DNA from: Paramacrobiotus metropolitanus
Lineage: Eukaryota > Tardigrada > Eutardigrada > Parachela > Macrobiotidae
Assembly: GCF_019649055.1 (NCBI RefSeq)
Contig: NW_026570567.1
Span: 1 to 40,732 of the forward strand
Reading direction: 5' to 3'
Length of the DNA stretch: 40,732 bases
Made by a program: the position numbers and the translations under genes. The notes beneath the pieces were generated by a model that had not been told where the DNA came from, did not search any database, and worked only from the letters and a program-made list of their open reading frames with translations. The stretch's first letter is position 1, and each line of letters opens with the position of its first letter. Positions 29,181 to 40,732 of the stretch are shown here, piece after piece.

Positions 29181-29557
29181 GTTTATTAAGATTATAAGCG
29201 GATGTTTTTTTGTTAAATGTAAAGATTTGCTGTTCTGCGGCAGTACATATCGTAAAAAGCTACTCTTATTGATATCGACTTTCAAGCACCACAGTTAGTT
29301 TTGTTCAGGCTGTCAGAAAAATCCCTGAGTCAATTTGCCCAGAGGCATACCTAGGTACTGTGGGCTTACAATCTTGTGACAGTACCGTCACAAGAACGGT
29401 TAGCTGCAGCAGTTGTCAAACAGATTTCATTTTGTATTCATGTTGCACGTCCGGCGCTCGAAATATATCGCACATCACAAAATATATTGATAATAATGGG
29501 CAAATAGCAAAGATATGACTACAGCAACACAGTGTCACTGCTATGGAATTTGTAATA
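29181..29557. other. Intergenic
   Basis: No gene or repeat recognised. Confidence 0.4.
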
Positions 29558-29565
29558 CACCATAC

Positions 29566-29844
29566 CAGACCTGTGCAGTTATGGAAAACTGACCCAGAGT
29601 TAGAGTTAGGAGTTATAGGGAGCGTGCGAGTTACGCTACGAGTTGCGCTATTAATGCAAGTAAACCGAGTTTCGAGTTATTCAGCGAGTTACGCTATCAT
29701 AGACAATACATACAATTTTTGAGCGAGTTACGCTAGAGTTAAGTTTTCGGGGAGACGAGTTACGCTTCAGAGTTACGTTATAACTCGATAACTCGAAAAT
29801 AACTCGCGTTACGTTAAATAGTTAAAAATAACTGCACAGGTCTG
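29566..29844. mobile_element. 279-bp hAT-type MITE
   Basis: Perfect 17-bp TIRs (CAGACCTGTGCAGTTAT and complement) and a perfect 8-bp target duplication CACCATAC (29558-29565 and 29845-29852). The interior has at least four copies of a GAGTTACGCTA word and some of its complement near the right end, and no coding capacity. It is upstream of the GH16-kinase gene. Confidence 0.93.
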
Positions 29845-29852
29845 CACCATAC

Positions 29853-30467
29853 ACATTACCTTAATTAGCGTTTGCGTTTTGTATCAGCCTTTACGTCGGC
29901 TTCTAAGTACAGTAACACAAACTTTAATGAAATAAAAGCAAAGTGAGCTGAAAATTACAGACCATAAATCAAGTAAATCACGTTTTTTAGGTACGGTCGG
30001 CATGGTATTAAAAGCAAATTTTGCACTGGATGTTATAACAGCCGCTGGCGACAAAAATACTGTAATGAAGGAGCGTTAACGTGACGAACACGGGTGGTTT
30101 TTACTGCCCTTGGGAAATTTCTTTGCGCTGTAAACGATACACGTACGACGTCGCACATACCATATCCACATTTATCACCATGATAGCGCACAAATCAGTG
30201 ACTGTACGGATAACTACATACATCGTTATTGCTGCAATATTTTTCCGTCGAGATTTCGTTTTTGTTCATTACTTGCTCTAGCTGTCTGAAAACACCGACA
30301 ACCGAGTCAGCACAGACTGCAGGTGTGCGTACGGTGCAGATGCCTCCCCAATTTTCATGTGCTAAAATGGATGTTTAATTGCAGTCATCTTTATACAACA
30401 AGCAGCCAAATGGAAGCAGTATCTAAATAGTAACAAAACCTAACAAAGATCCTTCTCGACAATAAGC
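29853..30467. other. Upstream region of the GH16-kinase gene
   Basis: No TATA box near the start codon and no gene recognised. The open frame at 30081-30281 lacks recognisable features. Confidence 0.4.
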
Positions 30468-33400
30468 ATGAGTTGGTGTATCCGGTTCTGCTTGTTGATC
30501 ATCAGCATTTTGGTGTACCATGATGTCCAGGAGACACACACTGATTCCACGGATACCAGCGAAATGGTGGAAGTGTTCCGCGATGACTTCAACGGCGATA
30601 TGTTAGGCTTGGACTGGGAGGTTATAGATAAATTGCTTCCTCCTCTCACGTATCCACCGGCGGACCGGCAAAATATTCGTCTGCTGAACGGAGAGCTGCG
30701 ATTACGTGCAGTGGGGAAGCGGAACGACTCGAATACCGTGTATACTTCCCTCATCGCGAGTACACTATGGCAGTTTCAGTTTAAGTACGGCGAGATGACA
30801 GTGCGGGCGAAATTCCCCGCATATGGATCTGATGTCTTAATCGGTCTGTACGCTTGCGAGCGTACGCTTACATCAAATGCAAGCTGCGCGGTACCTCCTA
30901 AGCCGTCTTTATATGTGGGATATCGCGCATCGTCCGCCTCAAAGAATTTGCGGGGCTCCGTAGATTATGTAGACAGGAACGAAGCTAGAAGGAGGTCTTA
31001 TGGTTTTTACAAGTAAGGCGATTTTGTTTTCACCGTGATGCGTATCGGGTGTCTAGCTCACGGTCGTTTGCAGCGATAAAGACCTATCTCTCGATTTCCA
31101 CACGCATAAGCTGGTGTGGACCAGCGAAAAATTAGAATGGTACGTGGATGAACGGTGGGCCCTGAATTTAACGGTTCCGGGACTGTCCACGTGGCCGACA
31201 ATGTACGTCCGCCTGTCAATACACCCTCGACTTCCTGAAAACACTACAACTGCAAATAACAACCTACCTGACGAGTTTCGCGTGGACTATGTTAGCGTAC
31301 GGCAAAAACGCTCCCCATCTACGGATGCAGTAAAACGTAAATCACGTTTTTTTGCGTTCAGGAAATCTGGGAATTCAGGCCTCGACTTTCACGTAAAAAG
31401 TTGTTTAATGGTACTTATTTACAATCAACCGCATTTACAATCAGGGCCGACCGTAATGCTAGGAGTTGTTCATTTTTTTTCCGGCAAATTTTTTTTTGGG
31501 TTGTACGTTGTACGGCAACTGCAATCGCTCACGCCTTGGGAGTTTTGGATTAAAAGCTTAAAAACCAACATTTTAAAAAGAAGCTTTTTCTCGACACGAA
31601 AAAGCGGAAATTCGAAAATCGACGGTTTCTAATAAATTTAGCAGTTTAATAATAACGGTTGAGGTTAAATGTAAGGGTTCCGCGCAGAGATCTTTACATG
31701 TTATGTCTAAAGGAAAAACATAGCTGCAACTTTATGTAACTGAAGTAAATTGAAATTAAGTTGTTGGTATCAAAGGTTGTTTTCCAACTTTCCCGTCTTT
31801 TCGCAAGCGAATGCGTAGTTTCTACTCAAAATTTCCGAAGTATGAATGCCTAAAGGTGAAATACAAATTAAGAAAAATAATAGGTTGGCAAAAGTTTGAG
31901 GGGAGTCCCGAATACGGTAGGCGGTCAGCGTAACATTACCGTTTATTTTGCGAGAGCAGTACTACAGTATTACATTAAAAAGCCCTATCACTATCTTCTG
32001 TCATTCGCCCCATTTGGGATATGCACCTAAGACAATCGACCGTCAGTAATTTTAATCCCTAAATTTTTCAGTTTCTGCTGTGCCGCTCACTTTGGGAATC
32101 GTACTCCCCATTGTCGCCCTAACGGCCGCTGTTGTGCTGTGCTGGCTTGCATTTCGACGATACAAAGCCAAAAGCTTTGGTCACTATGACGGGACATTTC
32201 CTCAAAGCACTCATTTTCTAAGCTCGACGCAACGCTTACACGATATATCGCAGCTGGATTACGGCTTGATTGTGAGGGATTTAACATCGCATCCCCGTAT
32301 TCGTCCGTTAATCATTCCTTCGGTCGGATTGCAGTTGGGTAAGTTACGAAATATGAAAACGCAAAAATACCGACTAGCCCTGGACGGGTACACCGTCTAG
32401 CGGTCCAGCAAATAGCCCAGTCTGATTTTGCTGCCTGCTTCCATCCCGAACGTACGGCGGAGGATTTTGCGGCTCTAGGACGTTTTGGATGGTTTGTTGG
32501 TCAAAACGTATGTCGGACGTTTAAGACGTCAGGACGTTCAAGAGGCTTACACATGTAGACTTGTAGCCTCCTTCAACCTTTTTTTGCGTGTAGGGCAGCT
32601 TCAAATGATTAAAGTCAAAACTCTACTCTAGTAATCTGTCCGGGCATTTTCCCGTTTATCAGTTAGTGCGCTCTGTGCATGCAAAAGCAATCAGTTACTC
32701 CTACAAAGGTTTTTTTTCAGCCGAGAATATCCTGGCGAGCACTGCCACAAACATCACGCGGGACGGATACGCTGTCGGTCTTTGTCCACCAAGTCAAGGC
32801 CCGAACGCAAGAAAGGTTATGGTAAAGAGCGCGCTATTGCCGAATAACCCTTCACATGTTCGGCCACTCGTTCGCGAACTTGAAACTTTAGCCAATGTTG
32901 GACGCCATTCAAACATCATCCAGGCACTTGGAGCTGTATTAACAGGTATATGCTGGAAAACTCTGGGTGTCGTTTTGCTGGCGTAATCCTAATTAATTTT
33001 ATGGTTTGATGCTTGTACAAGACGAGGTTCTGATACTGTTGGAATATTCTGCGTTGGGATCCCTAACAAATTTCCTGCGAAAACGTTGCCGGGTAGCTTT
33101 TACTAACCTGGTGGATTCAAGTGGAAATATTATTCCGCGGCAGAATTGTCCTACAACCCAATCGACTGAGGAAGATGTTGTTCTGGGCTCCGTATCTCTC
33201 GAGAATGTCGCGCCGGAAGATCGTGTGCCTTCGACGCATACGCTGTTGCGCTTTGCGTATCAAATCAGCCGAGGCATGGAGTACCTAAGCAACCAACGTA
33301 TCATACACCGAGATCTAGCGGCTCGCAATATCCTTCTTTTCGAAGGAGAAGTGGCCAAAGTAGCCGGGTTTGGGATGTCCCGGCCGGGAACCGAATACGT

Positions 33401-34791
33401 TTCTGATGACATGCAGGTACGATATCAACGGACAGTAATTTAATTTAATATCGGACAGTAATGTAATAGTAATGTCGCCGCGCTCAGTCTTCACAACAAA
33501 CCGCCAACCCGATACTTCATTGCCGTCACGCTCTACATTGTTCGTAACTTCGTATACAGCCGGCATCTGGTTAAATGCTTTACCCTCTGCTCACATTGGT
33601 TACCTTTTGGACGACGACACTCTTAAAATATCTGTGGGCCTGCCATTGGGAGTTGCAGTATGCGAGCCTCACGATTGTATGAAGTGCCTAAAACACGTCG
33701 ATAAGTACGGACACCACGGCCTGTCTTGTGCATTCTCAGCTGGTAGACATCCACGTCACGGCGGGCTTAACAACATAGTATGCCGCGCTCTCGTTTCAGC
33801 TGGGATTCCGGCAATGCCGGAGCCACGTGGCACGTCGCATACGTCCGAACGACGCCCCGATGGATGCACAACCTTTGCCTGGCAGAGAGGAACATGCTTT
33901 AGCGTGGGATGTCACTTGTGTGGACACGGTTGCGCCGTCCCACATCAAGTCTACCGCAGCAAATGCAGGCGCAGCGGCGGTGGAAGCGGAAGAAAACAAG
34001 TACCGGCTCTATTTGTACCTAAGCGGCAGATACATTTTTGCACCGATAGCTTTCGAAACAATGGGCCCTTGGGGACCGTCCGCTATCGCAATTACCAAAG
34101 CTCTGGGCAAACGACTGGAGCAACACACAGGCGAAACCCGTTCCCATGAATTTTTACGGCAAAGATTGTCACTAGAGATTCAGCGTGATACCGCGGCATC
34201 TGTTATGGGAACGATGGAAGGAAAGGAAAAGTTTAATGAGATTCTGATGTTGTTAAAATGCTGATGTTTTGATATGTGTTCAAATTACGTTGTACCGCAG
34301 GTAAAATAGAACACATACAGCTATTGCACTTGTAGGAGGATCTGCCGGTGCGCTGGATGCCGCCCGAAGCCATGGCGGAAAGAATATTCTCTCTCAAATC
34401 AGACGTTTGGTCTTTCGGGATAATGGTGTGGGAGATATTCAGTCTAGGCGTGGAACCTTATGTTGGCACGCAGGCCATTCGCGGACGCACTATTGGTGAC
34501 TTCCTAGCGGCATTGAGGGGCGGATTCCGTCTGGATATGCCACCAACTTGCCCATTGGTTATGTACGCTTTTGTACGAAAAACTTTCAAATGACATGACT
34601 GTAGATTGCGTCAAGCAGAAATAGCCTGGTCACTCAGGTAGTGCATTCTGATTTATAGGTACAAACTCATGACTCGGTGCTGGCAACTATCACCCAAAGA
34701 TCGTCCGGAATTTGTTGAGATCAGAGAAAGTTTGCAAAACATCGTCGGCGAAGACTCGCGAGGGATATACCTTGGACTTCACTTCACGTAG
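30468..34791 (+). CDS. GH16-ectodomain receptor tyrosine pseudokinase
   Basis: Seven exons: 30468-31012, 31074-31336, 32072-32338, 32721-32945, 33022-33416, 34336-34562 and 34659-34791. All have GT-AG ends and matching phases, total 2055 nt (684 aa). A signal peptide (MSWCIRFCLLIISILVY) leads into a GH16/laminarinase-like fold: FRDDFNGDMLGLDWEV, FKYGEMTVRAKFPA, and SLDFHTHKLVWTSEKLEWYVD. The ExDxxE catalytic strand is not visible; that place reads PSLYVGYRAS. One membrane helix follows (IVLPIVALTAAVVLCWLAF), then a kinase-like domain with VMVK lysine, RELETL glutamate, a kinase insert, [12 protein letters not shown] instead of DFG, VRWMPPEA, SDVWSFG and RCWQLSPKDRPEF. No glycine-rich loop is seen. 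It is probably a membrane beta-glucan-binding receptor with weak or no kinase activity. The fusion and exon phases are seen; the role is inferred. Confidence 0.88.
33472..34264 (+). pseudogene. Decayed non-LTR retroelement fragment in a kinase intron
   Basis: Lies inside the 919-bp intron 33417-34335. It has a zinc-like CLKHVDKYGHHGLSC, then RHPRHGGLNNIVCRALVSAG and RPDG, then (after a frameshift near 33880) ALAWDVTCVDTVAPSHI and FETMGPWGPSAI. This C-terminal arrangement is familiar from proteins annotated as reverse-transcriptase-like in invertebrates and resembles a restriction-like endonuclease end. I am unsure of the exact clade. No RT domain is present. Confidence 0.6.
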
Positions 34792-34800
34792 AAAAAATCA

Positions 34801-34806
34801 AATAAA
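34801..34806 (+). promoter_or_regulatory. Poly(A) signal of the GH16-kinase gene
   Basis: AATAAA 10 nt after the stop codon. Close, but usable. Confidence 0.5.
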
Positions 34807-34870
34807 AAACTAAAGAAAAATTTATTTACAATTTATTGCTTAATCAGCCACTCCATTACTGCGTTGAATA

Positions 34871-34983
34871 TCTTCTACAAACCATCAATTCAAGGATTTC
34901 ATTCAATTAAAGTAATTAGAGGACTACGATTAGGAATACTACTATTTATTACTTCAGAAATCTTATTTTTTGCAAGATTTTTT
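34871..34983 (+). pseudogene. COX3: Nuclear mitochondrial insert, COX3 fragment
   Basis: The frame reads IQGFHSIKVI-GLRLG-LLFITSEILFFA-FF, matching the conserved helix III region of cytochrome oxidase subunit 3. Two AGA codons fall where COX3 conventionally has serine or variable residues, and ATA falls at a Met position, fitting the invertebrate mitochondrial code. It is AT-rich and about 113 bp long, with no start, stop or intron. Similarity is lost after FF. Confidence 0.7.
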
Positions 34984-35923
<940 letters not shown>

Positions 35924-35931
35924 TCTCCCCC
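35924..35931 (-). promoter_or_regulatory. Polypurine tract
   Basis: GGGGGAGA on the minus strand directly before the 3' LTR, the plus-strand DNA primer site of LTR elements. Confidence 0.75.
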
Positions 35932-35978
35932 AGTGGGTTGCCCACTCATAAAACCATCAACAAAATAAAAAAGAAATA

Positions 35979-37695
35979 TTACATTTCATTTATCAACAGT
36001 TTTGGGGCTTTTCCGGCGTTCGTTCTTCCAGTTCTGCGTAATTCCTCCGGTGGCTGTGCAGGCTTCGCAGCTTTCGGTGGTTTCACCTTACCGGATGGTA
36101 GAACTGTCGGCTGTACCTTTGGCGGCGCGACTGGTGCCGTCAGCGTCAGTTCCTGTGTGATGGGCGGAAAAGTTGGCTTCACTTCCGGCTGTACCATCAC
36201 CTCGGGCTGTGGTTTAACCTCCGATTGCGGCTGCGTTGGTGACGTCGGCGTGCGCGCTCTGGCAGGCGAGACCGTCTTCTCCATTACTTTCGTCGGAGGA
36301 AATGTTACCGATGTCTCCACGGCCGTTTGACCATTCCCGGTATCTGCTTCCGTGTGTTCCGGCGTCTCCAACCAAAATCGAGGGCGTATTTGGTTTGCAT
36401 GTCGCCTCCACAGCAGATCGCTCGCACCTCCCAAATCAGCCGGCTTTCGCGCTTAATCAGCTTGCCACTGATCCAGTCCACTGCACGGCTTGGGCGATAG
36501 TCTCGCACCAGGACCAAATCACCCAACCGGAAGTCTTTCTTCCTTGTGTGCTGGTCGAAGTTTCGGCGGTGGCGCTCCTGTTCTTTCTGCCGTGGTCAGC
36601 AGCACAGGGACTAGCAGATCCAGCGTCGAGCGCATCTTCCGACCAGAAACAGCTCGGCTGGCGTTTTCCCAGTCGTTGCGTGAGGCGCGTTACGGTAGCG
36701 CCAGAGGAACTCCTCAGCGCAACCGGCAGGCGCTTTTGGTCGGCCATGAGCTTGGAGACGCCGTCCTTCACCGTCTGGACGTAGCGTTCCGCTTGGCCAT
36801 TCGATTGGGGATGTCCCGGTGGCGTCCGAAAATGCCTAATGCCGTATTGCTGGCAGAATTCGCTGAACTGCTCGGACGTGAACTGTGTGCCGTTGTCTGA
36901 CACTATCTCAGTACATGGCCCGTAGTGGCTGAACATGTCCAGCAAAGCCTCAATCACTGCGTCCGTGGTTGCATGTCGCATCGAGACCACTTCCGGCCAC
37001 TTGGACATGCCGTCGACCACGACGAACAACATCGTGCCATGGAACGGTCCGGCGAAGTCAACATGGAGTCGTCTCCATGGTCCGACGGGCACTGGCCACT
37101 GTGACAGCGGGACCTTCGCCGTTTCTCCAGCACGTTCAGTGCATATACGGCACGCTTTGGACACCCGCTCCACGTCCCGGTCCATGGACGGCCACCAACA
37201 GTACCCGCGGGCTTCACCCTTCATCTTTGCCGCTCCAAGGTGGCTTTCATGCAGGTACGACAGTATCTGCGCTTGCAGCTTCTTCGGAATCACCGTCCGG
37301 GTGCCCCAGCACAGACACCCGTTCACTGTCACCAGTTCACTTTCTAGCCGCTTATACGGTCGCAGCCCTTCTCTCACGACGCTCGGCCATCCAGTCTGGA
37401 CGTAATCCAGAACGATGCTGAGCTCCGCATCGGCGCAAGTCTCCTTTGCCACAGTTTCTACCGACACTGGTAACCGTCCCGCGTTCTCCGTGTGCACAGC
37501 ATTGACTATGCTGTCCATTCCCAGGTTACCCAACTCGGTCAGCTCCGTGGAATGCAGTGGTAATCTGCTTAACCCGTCCGCCTGGCCAAACTCTTCTGTT
37601 CGCCTATACTCGATGGCAAAACTGTACGCCATCAGCATCAACGCCCAGCGCTGAAGGCGGTTCGCGGTCACCACCGGTATCCCTTTCGGCCTCAA
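35979..37695 (-). pseudogene. RNase H end and integrase of the compact element
   Basis: The frame 37695-36457 (412 codons) carries the RNase H end (EEFGQADGLSRLPL), the H2C2 zinc domain (HESHLGAAKM ... CRICTE), and an integrase core with LHVDFAG, VSDNGTQFTSE and NGQAERYVQ, all three acidic residues present. The C-terminal module GDLVLVRDYRPSRAVDWISGK is in another frame (36305-36526). A Pro/Lys-rich tail lies at 36434-35979. It is broken only toward its end. Confidence 0.8.
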
Positions 37696-39091
37696 ACACG
37701 CTCAGCAGCGGCTTGTGGTCCGTCAGCAGGGTGAATTCCTCCCAGCAATATACTGGTGGAATTTCTTGCACCCGAAGACCAGGGCGAGAGCTTCCTTCTC
37801 AATCTGCCCATATCTGGTCTCGGCGGCGTTAAGGCTCCGGGATGCGTGCGCAATCGGTCTTTCCGTACCGTCCGGGAACCGATGACACAGCACCGCTCAA
37901 TGCCGTACTGCGATGCGTCGGCTGCTACAATCAGCGGCATCGCCGGGTCGTAATGCACCAAGAACGTGGCTCGGGCAATCTCCTGCTTCAGCTCCGCAAA
38001 CTGCTCTTCGCATTGTTTTGACCACGCCCAGGTCACGTCAGCTTTCAGGAGGTTGTGGAATACATGGCACTTCGCTGACAGATTCTTTACGAATTTGGCA
38101 TAATGGTTGACCATGCCGAGAAATGCGCGCAGTTCACTTACGTTCTTCGGCGGACCCATATCCAGCAACGCCTTCACACGATTTCTCGAAATGTGGCGGC
38201 CACGACTGTCACGATGAAGCCCAAATACTCCACAGACAGCTGCATGAAATGACACTTGCTGCGCTTCAGCGTCAGTCCGTGTTCTGTCAACCGCGCCATG
38301 ACCTTTTCGAGGTTTCGCAGGTGCTCTTCATCCGTGGCGCCGGTGACGATGATATCGTCCAGGTATATGGCCACGCCTTCGCAACCATGGAGAATCTGCT
38401 CCATGATTTGCTGGAATATGCTGGGCCCACTGGCGACGCCGAACGGCAGTCGGTTATACCGAAACAGTCCCTTGTGTGTATTAATCACCACAAGCTGTTT
38501 ACTGTCGTCGTCCAGTTCCACTTGGGCATACGCCTCGGCGAGATCCAGGGTACTGAATTTCTCTCCGCCGTTTAACTTGGCGAATAATTCGTCAGGCGTT
38601 GGGGCGGATACTTCTGAACGTCTAACGAGTCGTTCAGACCAGTGCTAGATCGGCACACGTTCGCACATCTCCAGCCCTCTTCAGCGTCCCCACAATGGGC
38701 GCCGCCCAATCGGCGTGTTCGACTGGAGTGAGTATGCGCGCTCCACCAAACGCTCCAGGTCCTTCTCGACCGCCTCTCTGAACGCGAAGGCACTGTACGG
38801 GGTTTGCAGAACACTGGCCGTGCCCCGGTTTCAAATGGAACGCGCCTTATACCGCTTGCAGTGACCCAACTCATCGCGAAACACTTCCTTGTGCCGGTCG
38901 AGGACTTCCTCAAGACTGCTGGCTACGCTGTACACTGCACTGGCCTGCAGGTCGCGTAGGCTCATGTGGCTCAAATCCAAGGCGCGTATCCAGTCGCGGC
39001 CGATCACATCGCCACCACGGCCCACTACCACCACCGGCAACTGCTTCCGTACACTAGCGCGTTGTACGTCCACTGTGGCGGTTCCGATCAC
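37692..39091 (-). pseudogene. RT-RNase H of the compact element
   Basis: Broken over at least four frames (38831-39091, 38572-38913, 38174-38521, 37692-38255). The RT palm has LPFGVASGPSIFQQ and IYLDDIIVTG. The thumb has FLGMVNHYAKF. RNase H has VAADASQYGI. The frame breaks make it non-functional as it stands. Confidence 0.8.
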
Positions 39092-40125
39092 TGTCAGCGC
39101 ATGGCCAGTGAAACTCCTCAGCGGCTGCGTATACGGTGACAGTCGCGGCGAACCAATCCCTCCTCCACGTCTCCGCCGTGACGATGGTAACGCCCGATCC
39201 CGTATCCAGCACTGCTGACACTAGCGTGCCGTTCAACTTCAGCGGTATGCGTATGGACTGGCTGCCAGCAGCTTCCACTGCCAACACGTCGAACTCTTCT
39301 TCGACTAGCATTGTGCGTCGTCCGTCTCCACGCTGCTGGTTCTGTCTGGGCGCAGTGCAAATCTTCGCAATGTGACCTTTCTTGTTACAATTGCGGCAGG
39401 TGACATCTTTCGCCCAACAGTCTGCCCGGACGTGGCCCGAATTGCCGCAGCCGTAGCACTTCGCACCACTGCTCGCCGCGGCCTGGCCTGCTCCGCCGCC
39501 ACGCGCTCTCTGTCCCATACCACGACGATTTCCGCGTTGACGATTTTGGCCGCCGCTCCGCCTCAGCCCACCACTGATGCCTGCTACATCCACACCGCCC
39601 GGCGCCTTCTTCGCGCTAGCCTGGGATAGCTCGAACTGTTCCGCCAGCTCCAGAGCTTTATCCAGTGTGTCGTAGTCCTTCGACATCAGATGTCGCCTGG
39701 TAGCCTCTCCTGCAGCCCGTTCAAAAGGTCGCTTTCATGTTGTCCTCCAGAACGTCTGCCGGAAAGCTACACAGGATGGCCTTTTGCGGAGTTTATTGCG
39801 AAATCCAAAGAGTTTCGCCCGTATCCTGCTTCAGTACAAAGTACTTGGCCCATTCGGTGGATTTCAGTGTCTTCTTCACGTATGCCCTTTCGAGTTTAGC
39901 GAGAACTTCGCGAGTGTCTTGTCGGCTGGATCGTTCGGCAGGCACATAGCGTGTACCATTTCATAGGCTTCCACACCTAATGAATCCAGTAGAACCCTTC
40001 TGCTCCTCTTCGTCGGTGACCTTCTGGAGTTTAATGAAGTTCTGGTACCGTGACCTCCAAGACATCCACGCCATCTTGTTGGGCTCGAACTTTAACAGGA
40101 TAGGAAGCGTCGTTTCGTCCGTCAT
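39054..40125 (-). pseudogene. Gag, zinc knuckles and protease of the compact element
   Basis: Starts at ATG 40125 (MTDETTLPILLKFEPNKMAW), which runs about 45 codons before a stop. Gag then continues in other frames. The open part 39686-39054 has DTLDKALELAEQFE, two CCHC knuckles (CYGCGNSGHVRADC and CRNCNKKGHIAKIC), and the protease motif VLDTGSGVTIV. A frameshift then moves the protease end (VIGRDWI) into the 39091 frame. Decayed. Confidence 0.8.
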
Positions 40126-40167
40126 CGTCGTGAATCAGCGCGTGATAAATTCGTAAGAGTTTTTAGT

Positions 40168-40185
40168 ATCTCATCCTTCACGCCA
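40168..40185 (-). promoter_or_regulatory. Primer-binding site of the compact element
   Basis: TGGCGTGAAGGATGAGAT begins three bases after the 5' LTR. TGG fits a tRNA CCA end; the tRNA is not identified. Confidence 0.55.
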
Positions 40186-40188
40186 GTT

Positions 40189-40301
40189 TGTCGTGAATTA
40201 CTAGTTTATTGGCGAGCTCGCTACTATCGCATACTGACTCCGCATATCGAACTGCATCAGCTGACAATACATAAACATAACAGTCGTTGCTACGTGCTAC
40301 A
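40189..40301 (-). repeat. 5' LTR of the compact Gypsy element
   Basis: 113 of 113 identical to 35811-35923. Very short for an LTR. Confidence 0.95.
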
Positions 40302-40306
40302 GAATG

Positions 40307-40732
40307 TAAGGTAGGAATCACCCCGTTGCGGATTTATCATCCTGAGGGTAACAAAACTCCAAAAAGTGTAAATGCGATCAGGTGTGCCAAAATTTATAGC
40401 CTTCTTATAATTTTGCATGTAAACGCGCATGACCATAAAAATTTATTCTTTACACTTATCCAGACCTCCCTAAATGTTTTCAACTGCTCAAACGAATTAA
40501 AAAATTATTGAAACTCGTTTTAAAATATAGAAGCGTGGTAGTAGGATATCATAATTACTTGTATTTTTCAGCATTTACCATCATCTCGAGAGCAGTTTTG
40601 CGTACTTTTATTGTATTTCTGAGCTGCAAATTAGATAATAAAATGTTGACCGTGACTTTCGGCCATTTTATTTTTGCAGTTACGATTTATTGTGCGAATG
40701 TTGGAAACTTTTGCCCGATGACCGGACGAACT
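40307..40732. other. Continuation of the interrupted kinase-like locus
   Basis: Begins with the last four exon bases and a GTAGGA donor, then AT-rich intron-like sequence. No further kinase exon before the window ends. Confidence 0.45.

Overview
The window is animal nuclear DNA. Its genes have short GT-AG introns (52-98 bp where I could fit them, plus a few longer ones) and include a receptor tyrosine kinase. A small mitochondrial insert only reads well as COX3 if AGA is serine, as in protostome mitochondria. A tardigrade or another compact-genome protostome would fit, but I cannot name the species.

Left and centre (about 1-29.1 kb) is a mobile-element landscape read mostly on the minus strand. 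The best-defined part is a Ty3/Gypsy retroelement. A probable LTR (28136-about 29088) has a TATA box and is followed by a primer-binding site like the 3' end of tRNA-Lys. Next come a 1-kb leader, a Gag with a long coiled coil (start 27098), a zinc knuckle and retropepsin, an extra H2C2 zinc-binding domain, RT-RNase H, and a DDE integrase ending at 16213. Beyond the integrase, where an ordinary element would reach its 3' LTR, there are more genes: a 256-aa acidic protein, a spliced 395-aa basic protein, a 128-aa charged protein, a spliced 342-aa gene on the opposite strand with its own TATA box, a Ser-rich protein and an RGG/Asn-rich protein. Between them lie AT-rich spacers and a row of tRNA-like units, all on the minus strand, with A/B-box-like sequences and T-run terminators. 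Two further, diverged primer-site/LTR edges (6702/6703 and 9953/9955) suggest related nested elements. No second copy of the LTR was found, so the left limit is unknown. It could be one giant element or several nested ones.

Insertions decorate this cluster. An apparently intact hAT transposon (3541-6596) has a four-exon, 749-aa transposase, perfect TIRs, a perfect 8-bp target duplication, and six perfect GGTCGACC-centred palindromes. An 825-bp TIR element sits inside gag.

Right part (29.2-40.7 kb) is host sequence. A 279-bp hAT-type MITE lies upstream of a seven-exon gene (30468-34791). That gene encodes a signal peptide, a GH16 beta-glucanase-like ectodomain, one membrane helix and a tyrosine-kinase-like domain, 684 aa in all. 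The GH16 catalytic motif is not visible and the kinase DFG aspartate is replaced, so it looks like a sugar-binding pseudoenzyme receptor. One of its introns carries a decayed non-LTR retroelement fragment. Downstream are the mitochondrial insert and a partial kinase paralogue that keeps DFG. The paralogue is split by a second, compact Ty3/Gypsy element (35811-40301) with identical 113-bp LTRs, a 5-bp target duplication and badly decayed genes.
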